Positions 31,811-39,299 of a DNA stretch of 41,890 bases are shown here, in pieces (the first letter of the stretch is position 1; the number at the start of each line of letters is the position of its first letter). The position numbers and the translations under genes are program-made. The DNA is from Bacteroidales bacterium. Lineage in GTDB: Bacteria > Bacteroidota > Bacteroidia > Bacteroidales > UBA932. Location: assembly GCA_024402095.1 (NCBI GenBank), contig JAKSJU010000009.1:1-41890 (forward strand). The letters run 5' to 3'. A model generated the notes under the pieces. It was not told the origin of the DNA. It saw nothing but the letters and a program-made list of their open reading frames with translations, and did not search any database.

Positions 31811-32395
31811 ATGGGTAGCAAGAAAACACCTGCAATTAATTCAAGTTCAACAGCTGATATCGCGTTCCTTCTGTTGTGCTACTTCCTTATGACCACCACC
31901 ATGGGATCACAGACCGGTCTTAGCCGTCGTCTTCCTCCTATGCCTGACAAAGATCAGAAGGTTGAGGACCAGAAAGTCAATCGCCGTAACATCATCATTG
32001 TGCGTATCAATGCAGCTGATAGACTTTTTGCCGGTACTGAAGCCCTGGAAATCGGACAGCTGAAAGATAAAATCAAAGAGTTCCTTTCAAACCCTGCTGA
32101 TGACCCGACACTCCCTGAGAAGGAGCTTAAGGATATCGAAGGATACGGCGAATGCTATGTATCAAAGGGCGTAATCTCTCTTCAGAACGACCGTGGTACA
32201 AGTTACCAGGCATATATCTCAGTTCAGAACGAGCTTGTAAAGGCCGTCAACGAACTGCGTGATGAGTTCTCAAGAAAGGCATACGGAAAGAAATTCAACA
32301 ACCTTACAGAAGAGCAACAGGAAATCGTCAAGAAGGCAGTTCCTCAGAACATTTCCGAGGCAGAGCCTAAGGACGTTAGTCAAAAGAGATTCTAG
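31811..32395 (+). CDS. exbD: ExbD-like biopolymer transporter, first copy
   Basis: This 194-residue protein has an ExbD/TolR layout: a short cytoplasmic tail (MGSKKTPAINSSS), one membrane helix with the conserved proton-carrying aspartate (STADIAFLLLCYFLMTTTM, about 14-31) and a periplasmic domain (about 40-194). The periplasmic part is longer than in E. coli ExbD (about 141 residues) and ends in a charged, Glu/Lys-rich tail. The stop codon TAG is embedded in the AGGAGG of the next gene. Two ExbDs of different size in one operon suggest mixed dimers or two specialised motors. Confidence 0.9.
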   Translation: MGSKKTPAINSSSTADIAFLLLCYFLMTTTMGSQTGLSRRLPPMPDKDQKVEDQKVNRRNIIIVRINAADRLFAGTEALEIGQLKDKIKEFLSNPADDPTLPEKELKDIEGYGECYVSKGVISLQNDRGTSYQAYISVQNELVKAVNELRDEFSRKAYGKKFNNLTEEQQEIVKKAVPQNISEAEPKDVSQKRF

Positions 32396-32399
32396 GAGG
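32394..32399 (+). promoter_or_regulatory. Shine-Dalgarno AGGAGG of second exbD
   Basis: A perfect AGGAGG starts one base inside the TAG stop of the previous gene and lies seven bases before the ATG. Such a strong site is rare in this window, where most starts lack one, and suggests extra translation of the second ExbD. Confidence 0.6.
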
Positions 32400-32406
32400 A
32401 TAAATT

Positions 32407-32877
32407 ATGTCAAAATTCGGTGGAAGTAACAACAAAAAAGAGGTACCTGCAGTAACATCCAGCTCCCTCTCCGATATCGTGTTTATGCTCCTGTTCTTCT
32501 TTATGGTGACCACTCAGCTCCGCGAGACTGAGAACAAAGTCATCGTAAAAATGCCTGAAGCTTCCGAGGTCGTCAAACTTGAAAGAAAAGACCTTGCTTC
32601 ATACATCAACATCGGTCAGCCTACAGCTCAGTACAGAGCACAGTATGGTACCGAGTCACGTATCCAGCTCAACGACTCTTTCAAGACTACAGATGACATC
32701 CGCGACTTCATCGCTGCAGAGCGTGAGTCAAAGAGTGAGGCTGACCGTCAGTTCATGACAGTAAACATCAGAGCTGACCAGGATGTCCGAATGGGTATCG
32801 TTTCCGATGTTAAGCAAGAGCTCAGACGTTGCTCAGCGCTTAAGATTATGTATTCCGCAAGGAAGCCTGCAGAATAA
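32407..32877 (+). CDS. exbD: ExbD-like biopolymer transporter, second copy
   Basis: This 156-residue protein, nearer the usual ExbD length, has a short cytoplasmic N-terminus (MSKFGGSNNKKEVPAVTSSS), one membrane helix with the conserved aspartate (SLSDIVFMLLFFFMVTT, about 20-36) and a periplasmic domain (about 40-156). It shares the TSSSLSDI/SSSTADI pattern with the upstream copy but differs over the rest of the periplasmic part, so it is a diverged paralogue. It has a strong AGGAGG site and is followed by an intrinsic terminator that closes the exb operon. Confidence 0.9.
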   Translation: MSKFGGSNNKKEVPAVTSSSLSDIVFMLLFFFMVTTQLRETENKVIVKMPEASEVVKLERKDLASYINIGQPTAQYRAQYGTESRIQLNDSFKTTDDIRDFIAAERESKSEADRQFMTVNIRADQDVRMGIVSDVKQELRRCSALKIMYSARKPAE

Positions 32878-32897
32878 TATCTGCATACGATTATAAG

Positions 32898-32926
32898 AGC
32901 AGCCCCCTTTATGAGGGCTGCTTTTT
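32898..32926 (+). terminator. intrinsic terminator of exb operon
   Basis: An 8-bp stem (AGCAGCCC 32898-32905, GGGCTGCT 32915-32922) with a 9-nt loop is followed by a short T run (32922-32926). It lies 20 nt past the last exbD stop and 19 nt before asnS. Confidence 0.82.
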
Positions 32927-32944
32927 AAACTAAAACAGTTTAAG

Positions 32945-34336
32945 ATGAAAATCAGAGTCAAGGATTTGCTCGGCATGAAGCCGGGACAGGACGTACAGGC
33001 AAAAGGCTGGGTACGCACGAAGAGAGGAAACAAGGAAATAGCATTCATAGCTCTTAACGACGGATCCACCATCAACAACATTCAGATTGTGGTGGACAAG
33101 ACGCGCATAGAAGACAGCGTACTTGCAAAGGTCACTACAGGTGCTTGCATTTGCGCAAGCGGTAAGCTTGTCGAGTCAGTCGGAAGCGGCCAGGCCGTCG
33201 AGATACAGGCAGACAGCATTGAAGTCCTCGGAGAATGCGACCCGATGAGATATCCTCTGCAGAAGAAGGACACGTCATTCGAGTACCTCCGCACAGTCGC
33301 ACACATGCGCCCACGCACCAACACCTTCGGCGCAATCCTCAGACTCCGTTCACAAATGGCATTCGCCATTCACAACTATTTCCACAGCAAGGGATTCGTT
33401 TACCTCAACACCCCGCTCATCACTGCTTCGGACTGTGAGGGAGCCGGCCAGATGTTCCAGGTAACGACTCTCGACCTCAACAATGTCCCTAAAAACAAGA
33501 AGGGAGAACCTGACTACGCAAAAGACTTCTTCGGAAGGATGACCAGCCTGACCGTGAGCGGCCAGCTTGAAGGTGAGCTCGGAGCGACAGCTCTCGGCAA
33601 TATATATACCTTCGGTCCTACCTTCCGCGCCGAGAACTCCAATACGCCAAGACATCTTGCCGAATTCTGGATGATTGAGCCTGAAATGGCGTTCTACGAC
33701 ATCAAGGACAACATGGATCTTGCAGAAGATTTCATCAAGCACCTTGTAAAATATGCACTTGACAATTGCTATGACGACATCAAGTTCCTCAATGACAGAT
33801 ACGATGACACACTCATCGACAGACTGAAAGGTGTCATTGACACTGAATTCGTCAGACTTCCATATACAGAAGGTATCAAGATTCTCGAAAAGGCTATCGC
33901 AGACGGCCATCAGTTCGAGTACCCTGTTTCCTGGGGCGTGGATCTCCAGAGCGAACACGAAAGGTTCCTAGTCGAAGAACACTTCAAGAAGCCAGTGATT
34001 CTTACTGACTATCCTAAAGAGATCAAGGCCTTCTATATGAAGCAGAACGAGGACGGCAAGACTGTCCGCGCAATGGACGTTCTCTTCCCTAAGATTGGTG
34101 AGATTATCGGAGGATCCGAGAGAGAAGCATCCATTGAAAAGCTCGATGAGAGAATCAATGAGCTCAAGATGTCCCGCAAGAACCTTGAGTGGTATCTTGA
34201 CACCCGCAGATTCGGAAGCTGCCCGCACAGCGGTTTCGGCCTCGGTTTCGAAAGGCTTCTGCTCTTCATCACAGGAATGCAGAACATACGTGACGTCATT
34301 CCTTTCCCACGCACACCAAAGAACGCAGAATATTAA
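32945..34336 (+). CDS. asnS: asparaginyl-tRNA synthetase
   Basis: This class II synthetase has 463 residues. The N-terminal OB-fold anticodon-binding domain (about 1-105) carries [21 protein letters not shown]. The catalytic domain has motif 1 around [11 protein letters not shown], motif 2 as [27 protein letters not shown] (FRAEN...HLAEFW), and motif 3 near the C-terminus as [10 protein letters not shown]. The FWMIEPE segment and the length distinguish AsnS from AspS and LysS. A terminator precedes it by 19 nt, so it must have its own promoter, though no exact TAnnTTTG is visible. It is followed by udk after six bases. Confidence 0.96.
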   Translation: MKIRVKDLLGMKPGQDVQAKGWVRTKRGNKEIAFIALNDGSTINNIQIVVDKTRIEDSVLAKVTTGACICASGKLVESVGSGQAVEIQADSIEVLGECDPMRYPLQKKDTSFEYLRTVAHMRPRTNTFGAILRLRSQMAFAIHNYFHSKGFVYLNTPLITASDCEGAGQMFQVTTLDLNNVPKNKKGEPDYAKDFFGRMTSLTVSGQLEGELGATALGNIYTFGPTFRAENSNTPRHLAEFWMIEPEMAFYDIKDNMDLAEDFIKHLVKYALDNCYDDIKFLNDRYDDTLIDRLKGVIDTEFVRLPYTEGIKILEKAIADGHQFEYPVSWGVDLQSEHERFLVEEHFKKPVILTDYPKEIKAFYMKQNEDGKTVRAMDVLFPKIGEIIGGSEREASIEKLDERINELKMSRKNLEWYLDTRRFGSCPHSGFGLGFERLLLFITGMQNIRDVIPFPRTPKNAEY

Positions 34337-34342
34337 TAGTAT

Positions 34343-34960
34343 ATGCTGGTAATAGGAATAGCGGGAGGATCCGGCTCCGGTAAGACCACAGTTGTGAATG
34401 CCATCACATCCAGACTGAAGGAAAAAGTTGTTGTAATCCCCCAGGACTCATATTACAAAGACATTAGCGACCGCTCTGACAGCGAGAAAAGAGCATACAA
34501 CTTCGACCATCCTTCAGCCATAGACTGGGAGCTGCTCTGCAGCCAGCTGAAACAGCTGAAAGAAGGACACGCTGTTGACCAGCCTGTTTACTCCTATATT
34601 TCATGCTCCCGCTCCAAGACGGAAACCGTCAGGGTGGAGCCTGCGGAAGTGATTATTATTGAAGGTATCCTGATCTTCACCTGCAAGGAACTCTGCGAGC
34701 AGCTTGACATCAAGATATTCGTTGATGCGGATGACGATGACAGGCTTATGAGAGTTATGGAAAGGGATATCATCGAGCGTGGCAAGGATGTACACTGGAT
34801 TATCGAAAGATACACCAACACTGTCAAGCCGATGTATCTCCAGTTCATCGAACCGAGCAAGAGATACGCGGATATCATCATTCCTGAAGGAGGAGAGAAT
34901 GTCGTTGCGATCGACATCATCACAGCTTCAATAGAGAAAGAAATCAGCAACCTCAAGTGA
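34343..34960 (+). CDS. udk: uridine kinase
   Basis: It phosphorylates uridine and cytidine to UMP and CMP in pyrimidine salvage. The 205-residue chain begins directly with the P-loop GIAGGSGSGKTTV (residues 4-16), then QDSYYKD and the FDHPSAIDWELL segment, IIIEGILIF, and VDADDDDRLMRVMERDIIERGKD (the specific lid and base-binding region). Length agrees with Udk. The stop TGA overlaps the GTG start of the TonB-like gene (GTGA), so translation is coupled across unrelated functions. Confidence 0.95.
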   Translation: MLVIGIAGGSGSGKTTVVNAITSRLKEKVVVIPQDSYYKDISDRSDSEKRAYNFDHPSAIDWELLCSQLKQLKEGHAVDQPVYSYISCSRSKTETVRVEPAEVIIIEGILIFTCKELCEQLDIKIFVDADDDDRLMRVMERDIIERGKDVHWIIERYTNTVKPMYLQFIEPSKRYADIIIPEGGENVVAIDIITASIEKEISNLK

Positions 34961-35679
34961 GACCGCTTCCAAAAGAAGAAAAAGCAGGACTTTATATCAC
35001 CGTCATAGTTCATCTGGTGGTGCTGATTGCCCTGTTGGCCGCACAATTGGGAGTATCCCTCAAAAAAGAAAGCAGTTTCGTTCTGGACTTCTCAAAGGTT
35101 GAAGAACTTGAGAGGCTTCAGCGCGAACTTACTCTGCAGCAGCAGGTTAACGAAAAGCTGAACCGCATGCTTGCAGAGGAAGGTGTAGGAACGTCCAGCG
35201 TACGCAACGTCTCAGTAAACAGGAGTGAGCTTAAAGATGACCGCGGCACGGATGCCGAGCAGCTCTATAAAGATGCTGAACGCCTCCAGAAATCTCTGGA
35301 CAAGACTTTCAACCGCAGCGACGAAGACAATATCGCCGAGCCTGAGACAAAGAAAGAAGAGAAGAAGAAAGAACAGACCACTTCGCAAAACAGCTATAAG
35401 GGGCCTTCAGTTCTTTCCTGGACTCTGGAGGGCAGAAAAGCAAGCAAACTCCCCATCCCCGCATACAGATGCATGGGGGCGGGAGAGGTCAAGGTAATCA
35501 TCACTGTTGATAATTCCGGTACAGTAACGGGAGCAAAGGTGGATGAGACTTCATCCTCAACCGACGCATGTCTTCGAAGCTACGCCGTAAGGGCAGCCAG
35601 GCTCAGCAAATTCTCTGCTGACCCGAAAGCCCCTGCCAGACAGACCGGCGACATAGTTTATCAGTTTATTGCTCAATAG
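34957..35679 (+). CDS. TonB-like energy transducer
   Basis: This 240-residue protein has a short cytoplasmic N-terminus, one membrane helix (YITVIVHLVVLIALLAAQLGV, about 13-33), a charged helical linker rich in Glu, Lys and Gln (about 40-150), and a C-terminal domain (about 165-240) with CMGAGEVKVIITVDNSGTVTGAKV and ADACLRSYAVRAARLSKF-like strands typical of TonB_C. It is made from a GTG that overlaps the udk stop. The linker is Glu/Lys-rich rather than the Pro-rich linker of classical TonB. It lies about 2 kb from the exb operon, separated by asnS-udk. It could alternatively be a TonB-domain protein of other function. Its last 14 bp overlap the convergent protease gene. Confidence 0.85.
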   Translation: MRPLPKEEKAGLYITVIVHLVVLIALLAAQLGVSLKKESSFVLDFSKVEELERLQRELTLQQQVNEKLNRMLAEEGVGTSSVRNVSVNRSELKDDRGTDAEQLYKDAERLQKSLDKTFNRSDEDNIAEPETKKEEKKKEQTTSQNSYKGPSVLSWTLEGRKASKLPIPAYRCMGAGEVKVIITVDNSGTVTGAKVDETSSSTDACLRSYAVRAARLSKFSADPKAPARQTGDIVYQFIAQ

Positions 35680-37186
35680 CCTTCTGGTAGACATTGTCCA
35701 CCGGAAGATAGAGATGATAGAAGGCATTGTCTCCAAGCCTGCTGTATCTTCCCACAAGAGCGCGGACCTGCGCCATCATGTAATTTCTTTCACCGGCCCA
35801 GTCACTGCCCGGAACAAGTCCGTCCTTAGCCTTTGCGAAGGCCAGGAAGCCGGCTTCAAGCGAAGAAGAGTCAAGATATCGCAAGAGCTCCTGATAGACC
35901 TCTATCCGCCCCAATTCGTCTTTGTGTGCATCAAAGAAAGAAGATGCGAACCTCATCGGTGTGGCTTTCCTGTTGCAATTGACATAGAATTCGGATGCCT
36001 TGGTTGTATCCAAAGGAACAAACACGTCAGGGATGATTCCGCCTTTTTCGATTTTCATACTGTCCGCCTCCATCATCTCACCTTCACCGTAGCGCCTGAT
36101 TATCTCATAATTGTAATCATCGCTGTAAGGTTTCTGAAGGCACCTGCCTGACGGTGTATAGAACCTGGCTACTGTAAGCCTGACGGCAGAACCGTCCGTA
36201 AAATACACAGGTTCCTGCACAAGACCCTTTCCGAATGACCTCCTGCCAATGATTCTACCGCGGGAATTGTCCTGTATCGCCCCTGCGAATATCTCGCTGG
36301 ATGAAGCGGAACCTTCGTTGATAAGCACGGAGAGATCTACGTCCTGAAGAATGCCTGAACCGTCAGCATTGAAATCCTCCCTTTCCCGGTGAAGTCCTTC
36401 AATATACACTATCGGAGCTTCTTTCGGAAGGAAAAGATTGGCCATCATAATGGCCTGGTCAAAGAACCCTCCCGTATTGTCCCTGATATCCAGCACCATA
36501 CGCTTCATTCCCTGAGACAGAAGTTCTATGCTGGCCATAGCTACTTCCTTATATGTAGTTCGCGCAAATTTGGACAATCTGAGATATCCGGTGACATCGT
36601 CAACCATGAATGCGCAGTCCACAGAATGTGTAGGAATCTTTCCACGCGTGATTTCGAACGGAATCATTTCTCCGTCCCTACCAACAGTAACGGTCACTTT
36701 AGTCCCGGAAGGGCCCTTCATCCTGCGCACCATGCTGTCCTGCGGATAGTTCACTCCGGCAATCACCACGCTGTCAACCTTGAGCAGCCTGTCGCCGCTC
36801 TGAAGGCCGATTTTCTCTGACGGACCACCGGGAATCACCTCTATTATTATTGCAGTGTCATTCGGCACGTTGAACTGGATACCGATCCCTTCGAACTCGC
36901 CCGCGAGGTCCTCCTCGCTCTGCTCAAGATCGACAGGAGGCAGATACACGCTATGAGGGTCAAGCTCGCCCAGCGCCGCATCTATTGCAGCCTTCGACAC
37001 CTTGTCATAGTCCACGGAATCCACATAATTCTCGCTGATAGTCTGAAGCACAAGTTCAAGCTTCCGCCACTCGAGGTCAGCCTTCAACTTCTTGTGAGCC
37101 TGCTGATATCTATTGAAAGTGATGACAGACAGCGCACCTATTGCAATTCCCAGCACAGCGACCAGGACAGGAAACCATTTCTTCAT
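35666..37186 (-). CDS. carboxy-terminal processing protease (S41 family, PDZ)
   Basis: This 506-residue protein is a CtpA/Prc-type serine protease. It has an N-terminal membrane helix or uncleaved signal (about 6-22), a PDZ domain (about 90-180, GIGIQFNV and VIPGGPSEKIGLQSGD) and an S41 core with the conserved IRDNTGGFFDQA. The catalytic dyad is visible as Ser295 in EGSASSSEIFAGA and Lys320 in RRSFGKGLVQE. Such proteases trim C-termini of envelope proteins and hydrolases of the wall. The C-terminal region (about 400-506) is helical and variable. It is the last gene of a minus-strand operon and overlaps the deaminase gene by 4 bp upstream and the TonB-like gene by 14 bp at its 3' end. Confidence 0.94.
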   Translation of the reverse strand: MKKWFPVLVAVLGIAIGALSVITFNRYQQAHKKLKADLEWRKLELVLQTISENYVDSVDYDKVSKAAIDAALGELDPHSVYLPPVDLEQSEEDLAGEFEGIGIQFNVPNDTAIIIEVIPGGPSEKIGLQSGDRLLKVDSVVIAGVNYPQDSMVRRMKGPSGTKVTVTVGRDGEMIPFEITRGKIPTHSVDCAFMVDDVTGYLRLSKFARTTYKEVAMASIELLSQGMKRMVLDIRDNTGGFFDQAIMMANLFLPKEAPIVYIEGLHREREDFNADGSGILQDVDLSVLINEGSASSSEIFAGAIQDNSRGRIIGRRSFGKGLVQEPVYFTDGSAVRLTVARFYTPSGRCLQKPYSDDYNYEIIRRYGEGEMMEADSMKIEKGGIIPDVFVPLDTTKASEFYVNCNRKATPMRFASSFFDAHKDELGRIEVYQELLRYLDSSSLEAGFLAFAKAKDGLVPGSDWAGERNYMMAQVRALVGRYSRLGDNAFYHLYLPVDNVYQKAIEQ

Positions 37187-37593
37187 TGTTCTTCAATCTT
37201 TTCAACCTCGACCCCGGCTCTCTTCAGCAGATCCACACCGTCAGTCAACCGGTACTCGTCCCTATATACTACACGCTTGATTCCAGCCTGGATTATCAAT
37301 TTGGAGCACTCCATACAAGGCGACGCCGTAATGAACAGAGTGGCGCCTTCGGCGCTGTTTCCGGACTTTGCCACTTTGGATATGGCATTCGCCTCAGCGT
37401 GAAGGACATACGGCTTTGTCACGCCGTTCTCGTCCTCACAAACATTCTCAAATCCGGACGGAGTCCCGTTGAAACCGTCAGAAATGATCATTCTGTCCTT
37501 GACGATAAGTGCGCCAACCTTGCGGCGCTTGCAGTAAGAATTCTCAGCCCAGATGGCCGCCATCCTCATATACTTGTCATCGTACTTGTTCAT
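37183..37593 (-). CDS. dCMP deaminase family protein
   Basis: This 136-residue zinc deaminase has the zinc site HAEANAI (His and catalytic Glu) and PCMECSKLI (two Cys), the standard HAE...PCxxC pattern. The size and the extra GFNGTPSGFENVCEDENGV segment fit dCMP deaminase (ComE operon protein 2 family), which makes dUMP for dTMP synthesis, rather than cytidine deaminase. Allosteric control by dCTP/dTTP is known for some members but cannot be read here. It lies three bases after the acyl-CoA synthetase and overlaps the protease by 4 bp. Confidence 0.9.
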   Translation of the reverse strand: MNKYDDKYMRMAAIWAENSYCKRRKVGALIVKDRMIISDGFNGTPSGFENVCEDENGVTKPYVLHAEANAISKVAKSGNSAEGATLFITASPCMECSKLIIQAGIKRVVYRDEYRLTDGVDLLKRAGVEVEKIEEQ

Positions 37594-37596
37594 ATC

Positions 37597-39201
37597 CTAG
37601 CTTCTTTGATAAAGGTATCTCTTGATACTTCTCTTTGGTGTCCTTTCAAAATCCTCCGGCATGAACTCGATCTTCCTGATATTGGCATACGAAGGAAGCA
37701 GTTTGTTCATTTCAGGCAGCGCTCCCCTGACGCGTTCCTCAAGCTCTTCCCTGTTCATTCCGTCAAGTTCGGCCTGATGATAGTCAGGATATATCAAAGC
37801 CGTCAGGCCCCCGTTGTCCTCTATAACAAGAGATTCAACCACATAATTGAAGTTGTTGATTACAGCCTCAAGCTCCTCCGGATATATATTCTGGCCGGAA
37901 GGTCCGAGAATCATACACTTCGAGCGGCCGCGCAGATACAGATAACCGTCGCTGTCGATGATTCCCATATCGCCAGTCTTGAAATAATTGTCATTCGTGA
38001 AAGATGCCTTCGTAGCCTGCCTGTTCTTATAGTACCCCATAAAGACATTTCCACCCTTCACCTGCACCTCCCCGGGGATCTTGTGCGGGTCCTTGGAATC
38101 GATTCTGATTTCACAACCCTTGATTGGGCGTCCGCAGGAACCCTTCTTTGTCCTGTACCATTTTGCGTATGTAATAAGCGGCGCGCATTCCGTCATTCCG
38201 TAGCCCACGGTGAACGGGAAATGGATCTCGCGCAGGAATTCCTCGACCTCAGGATTGAAGGCCGCACCACCAAGAATTATCTCTTCGAAGCGGCCGCCAA
38301 AAGCATCTATCAGAGAATTGCGGAACTTCGTGCGTATTGTCTGGGCCAATATCGGGATATACCTATAGTTCTTGGTGCGATCCACCATCGGCTTGATCTG
38401 GGACTTATAGACCTTCTCTATTATAAGAGGTACGGCGATTATTATGTCCGGATGTATCTCGGCGAAAGCGGCCATAATGATCTTCGGGCTTGGCACCCTT
38501 GTCAGGAAATGCACGTGAGCGCCTATGGTCATCTCATACAGAAGCTCAAACATCAGGCCGTACATATGCGCGGAAGGCAGCATTGCAACCACTTCAGATT
38601 CACAGTTCATTTGTGGCTCAGCCTCTGTACCGGCGAATTTTATATTCGTATACAGTGCCCTGTAAGGCAGCATTACGCCTTTCGAAAAGCCGGAAGTACC
38701 TGAAGTGTAATTGATCAGTGCCAATTCTTCCTCCTTGTCCTCATAATAATCAATATTCTCCGGCCCGAATGAATCCAGTGCGTGGCTGCCGAACCATTCT
38801 TCAAGGGAATTCATCTGCATGATGAGCAGCAGTTCCGGCATCTCGCTCTCGGAAAGATTCTCCCAGATCACTTCATCGACGAAAAGAATCCTGGAATCGG
38901 AATGATTCACAAGATAATGGATGTTCTCAGGCTTGAATTCGTGCAGGATAGGCACCGGCACGGCTCCGAAAGTCATTGCTGCAAGAAAGCACACGCCCCA
39001 GTTGGCCTGATTGCGCGAGCAGATTGCAACCTTGTCACCTTTCTGAAGTCCCTTTTCCTTGAACATGCAGTGCAGCTGCTCGATGCGCGTGGCAAGCTGT
39101 CCGTAAGTCAGGGTTATTCCCTTATAGTTCGACAACGCGTTCCGCTCCCAGTTTTCCTTGAAGCTGCGCTCAAACATCTTATTGATGGATTCATATTGCA
39201 T
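37597..39201 (-). CDS. AMP-dependent fatty acyl-CoA (or acyl-ACP) synthetase
   Basis: This 534-residue ANL-family adenylating enzyme has the ATP-binding loop INYTSGTSGFSKGVML (about residues 165-180), GYGMTECAPL (about 325-335), FKTGDMG (about 400-406) and the C-terminal catalytic lysine region KRSIKRYLY at the end. Overall it resembles long-chain fatty-acid-CoA ligases, which activate fatty acids as acyl-AMP. Whether CoA or ACP is the acceptor cannot be told. It leads the minus-strand operon with its own -7 box and is followed after three bases by the deaminase. Nothing in the sequence explains why it is joined with a deaminase and a protease. Confidence 0.88.
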   Translation of the reverse strand: MQYESINKMFERSFKENWERNALSNYKGITLTYGQLATRIEQLHCMFKEKGLQKGDKVAICSRNQANWGVCFLAAMTFGAVPVPILHEFKPENIHYLVNHSDSRILFVDEVIWENLSESEMPELLLIMQMNSLEEWFGSHALDSFGPENIDYYEDKEEELALINYTSGTSGFSKGVMLPYRALYTNIKFAGTEAEPQMNCESEVVAMLPSAHMYGLMFELLYEMTIGAHVHFLTRVPSPKIIMAAFAEIHPDIIIAVPLIIEKVYKSQIKPMVDRTKNYRYIPILAQTIRTKFRNSLIDAFGGRFEEIILGGAAFNPEVEEFLREIHFPFTVGYGMTECAPLITYAKWYRTKKGSCGRPIKGCEIRIDSKDPHKIPGEVQVKGGNVFMGYYKNRQATKASFTNDNYFKTGDMGIIDSDGYLYLRGRSKCMILGPSGQNIYPEELEAVINNFNYVVESLVIEDNGGLTALIYPDYHQAELDGMNREELEERVRGALPEMNKLLPSYANIRKIEFMPEDFERTPKRSIKRYLYQRS

Positions 39202-39207
39202 AGCCTA

Positions 39208-39215
39208 CAAATATA
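39208..39215 (-). promoter_or_regulatory. -7 box TATATTTG of the acyl-CoA synthetase operon
   Basis: An exact TAnnTTTG on the minus strand ends six bases before the ATG at 39201, so the leader would be very short. Confidence 0.55.
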
Positions 39216-39242
39216 GCAATAATGAATCACTTATAACAAAGA

Positions 39243-39264
39243 GAGGGCGGCTTTCGCCGTCCTC
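39243..39264 (-). terminator. probable terminator of the repeat-protein gene
   Basis: Read on the minus strand, a 9-bp stem with one A:C mismatch (GAGGACGGC and GCCGCCCTC) closes a GAAA tetraloop and is followed by a short pyrimidine run TCTTTG. It lies 35 nt past the stop of the minus-strand repeat-protein gene. The U tract is weak. Confidence 0.6.
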
Positions 39265-39299
39265 CCCTTGAAAATAAGCTATATCGTTAAATTAAGCGA

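Noticed and set aside
37141..38703. 520-codon plus-strand frame
   Set aside because: It is antisense to three well-supported minus-strand genes (protease, deaminase, acyl-CoA synthetase), and its product shows no motif, only the His/Arg/Leu-rich composition of a reverse-strand shadow.
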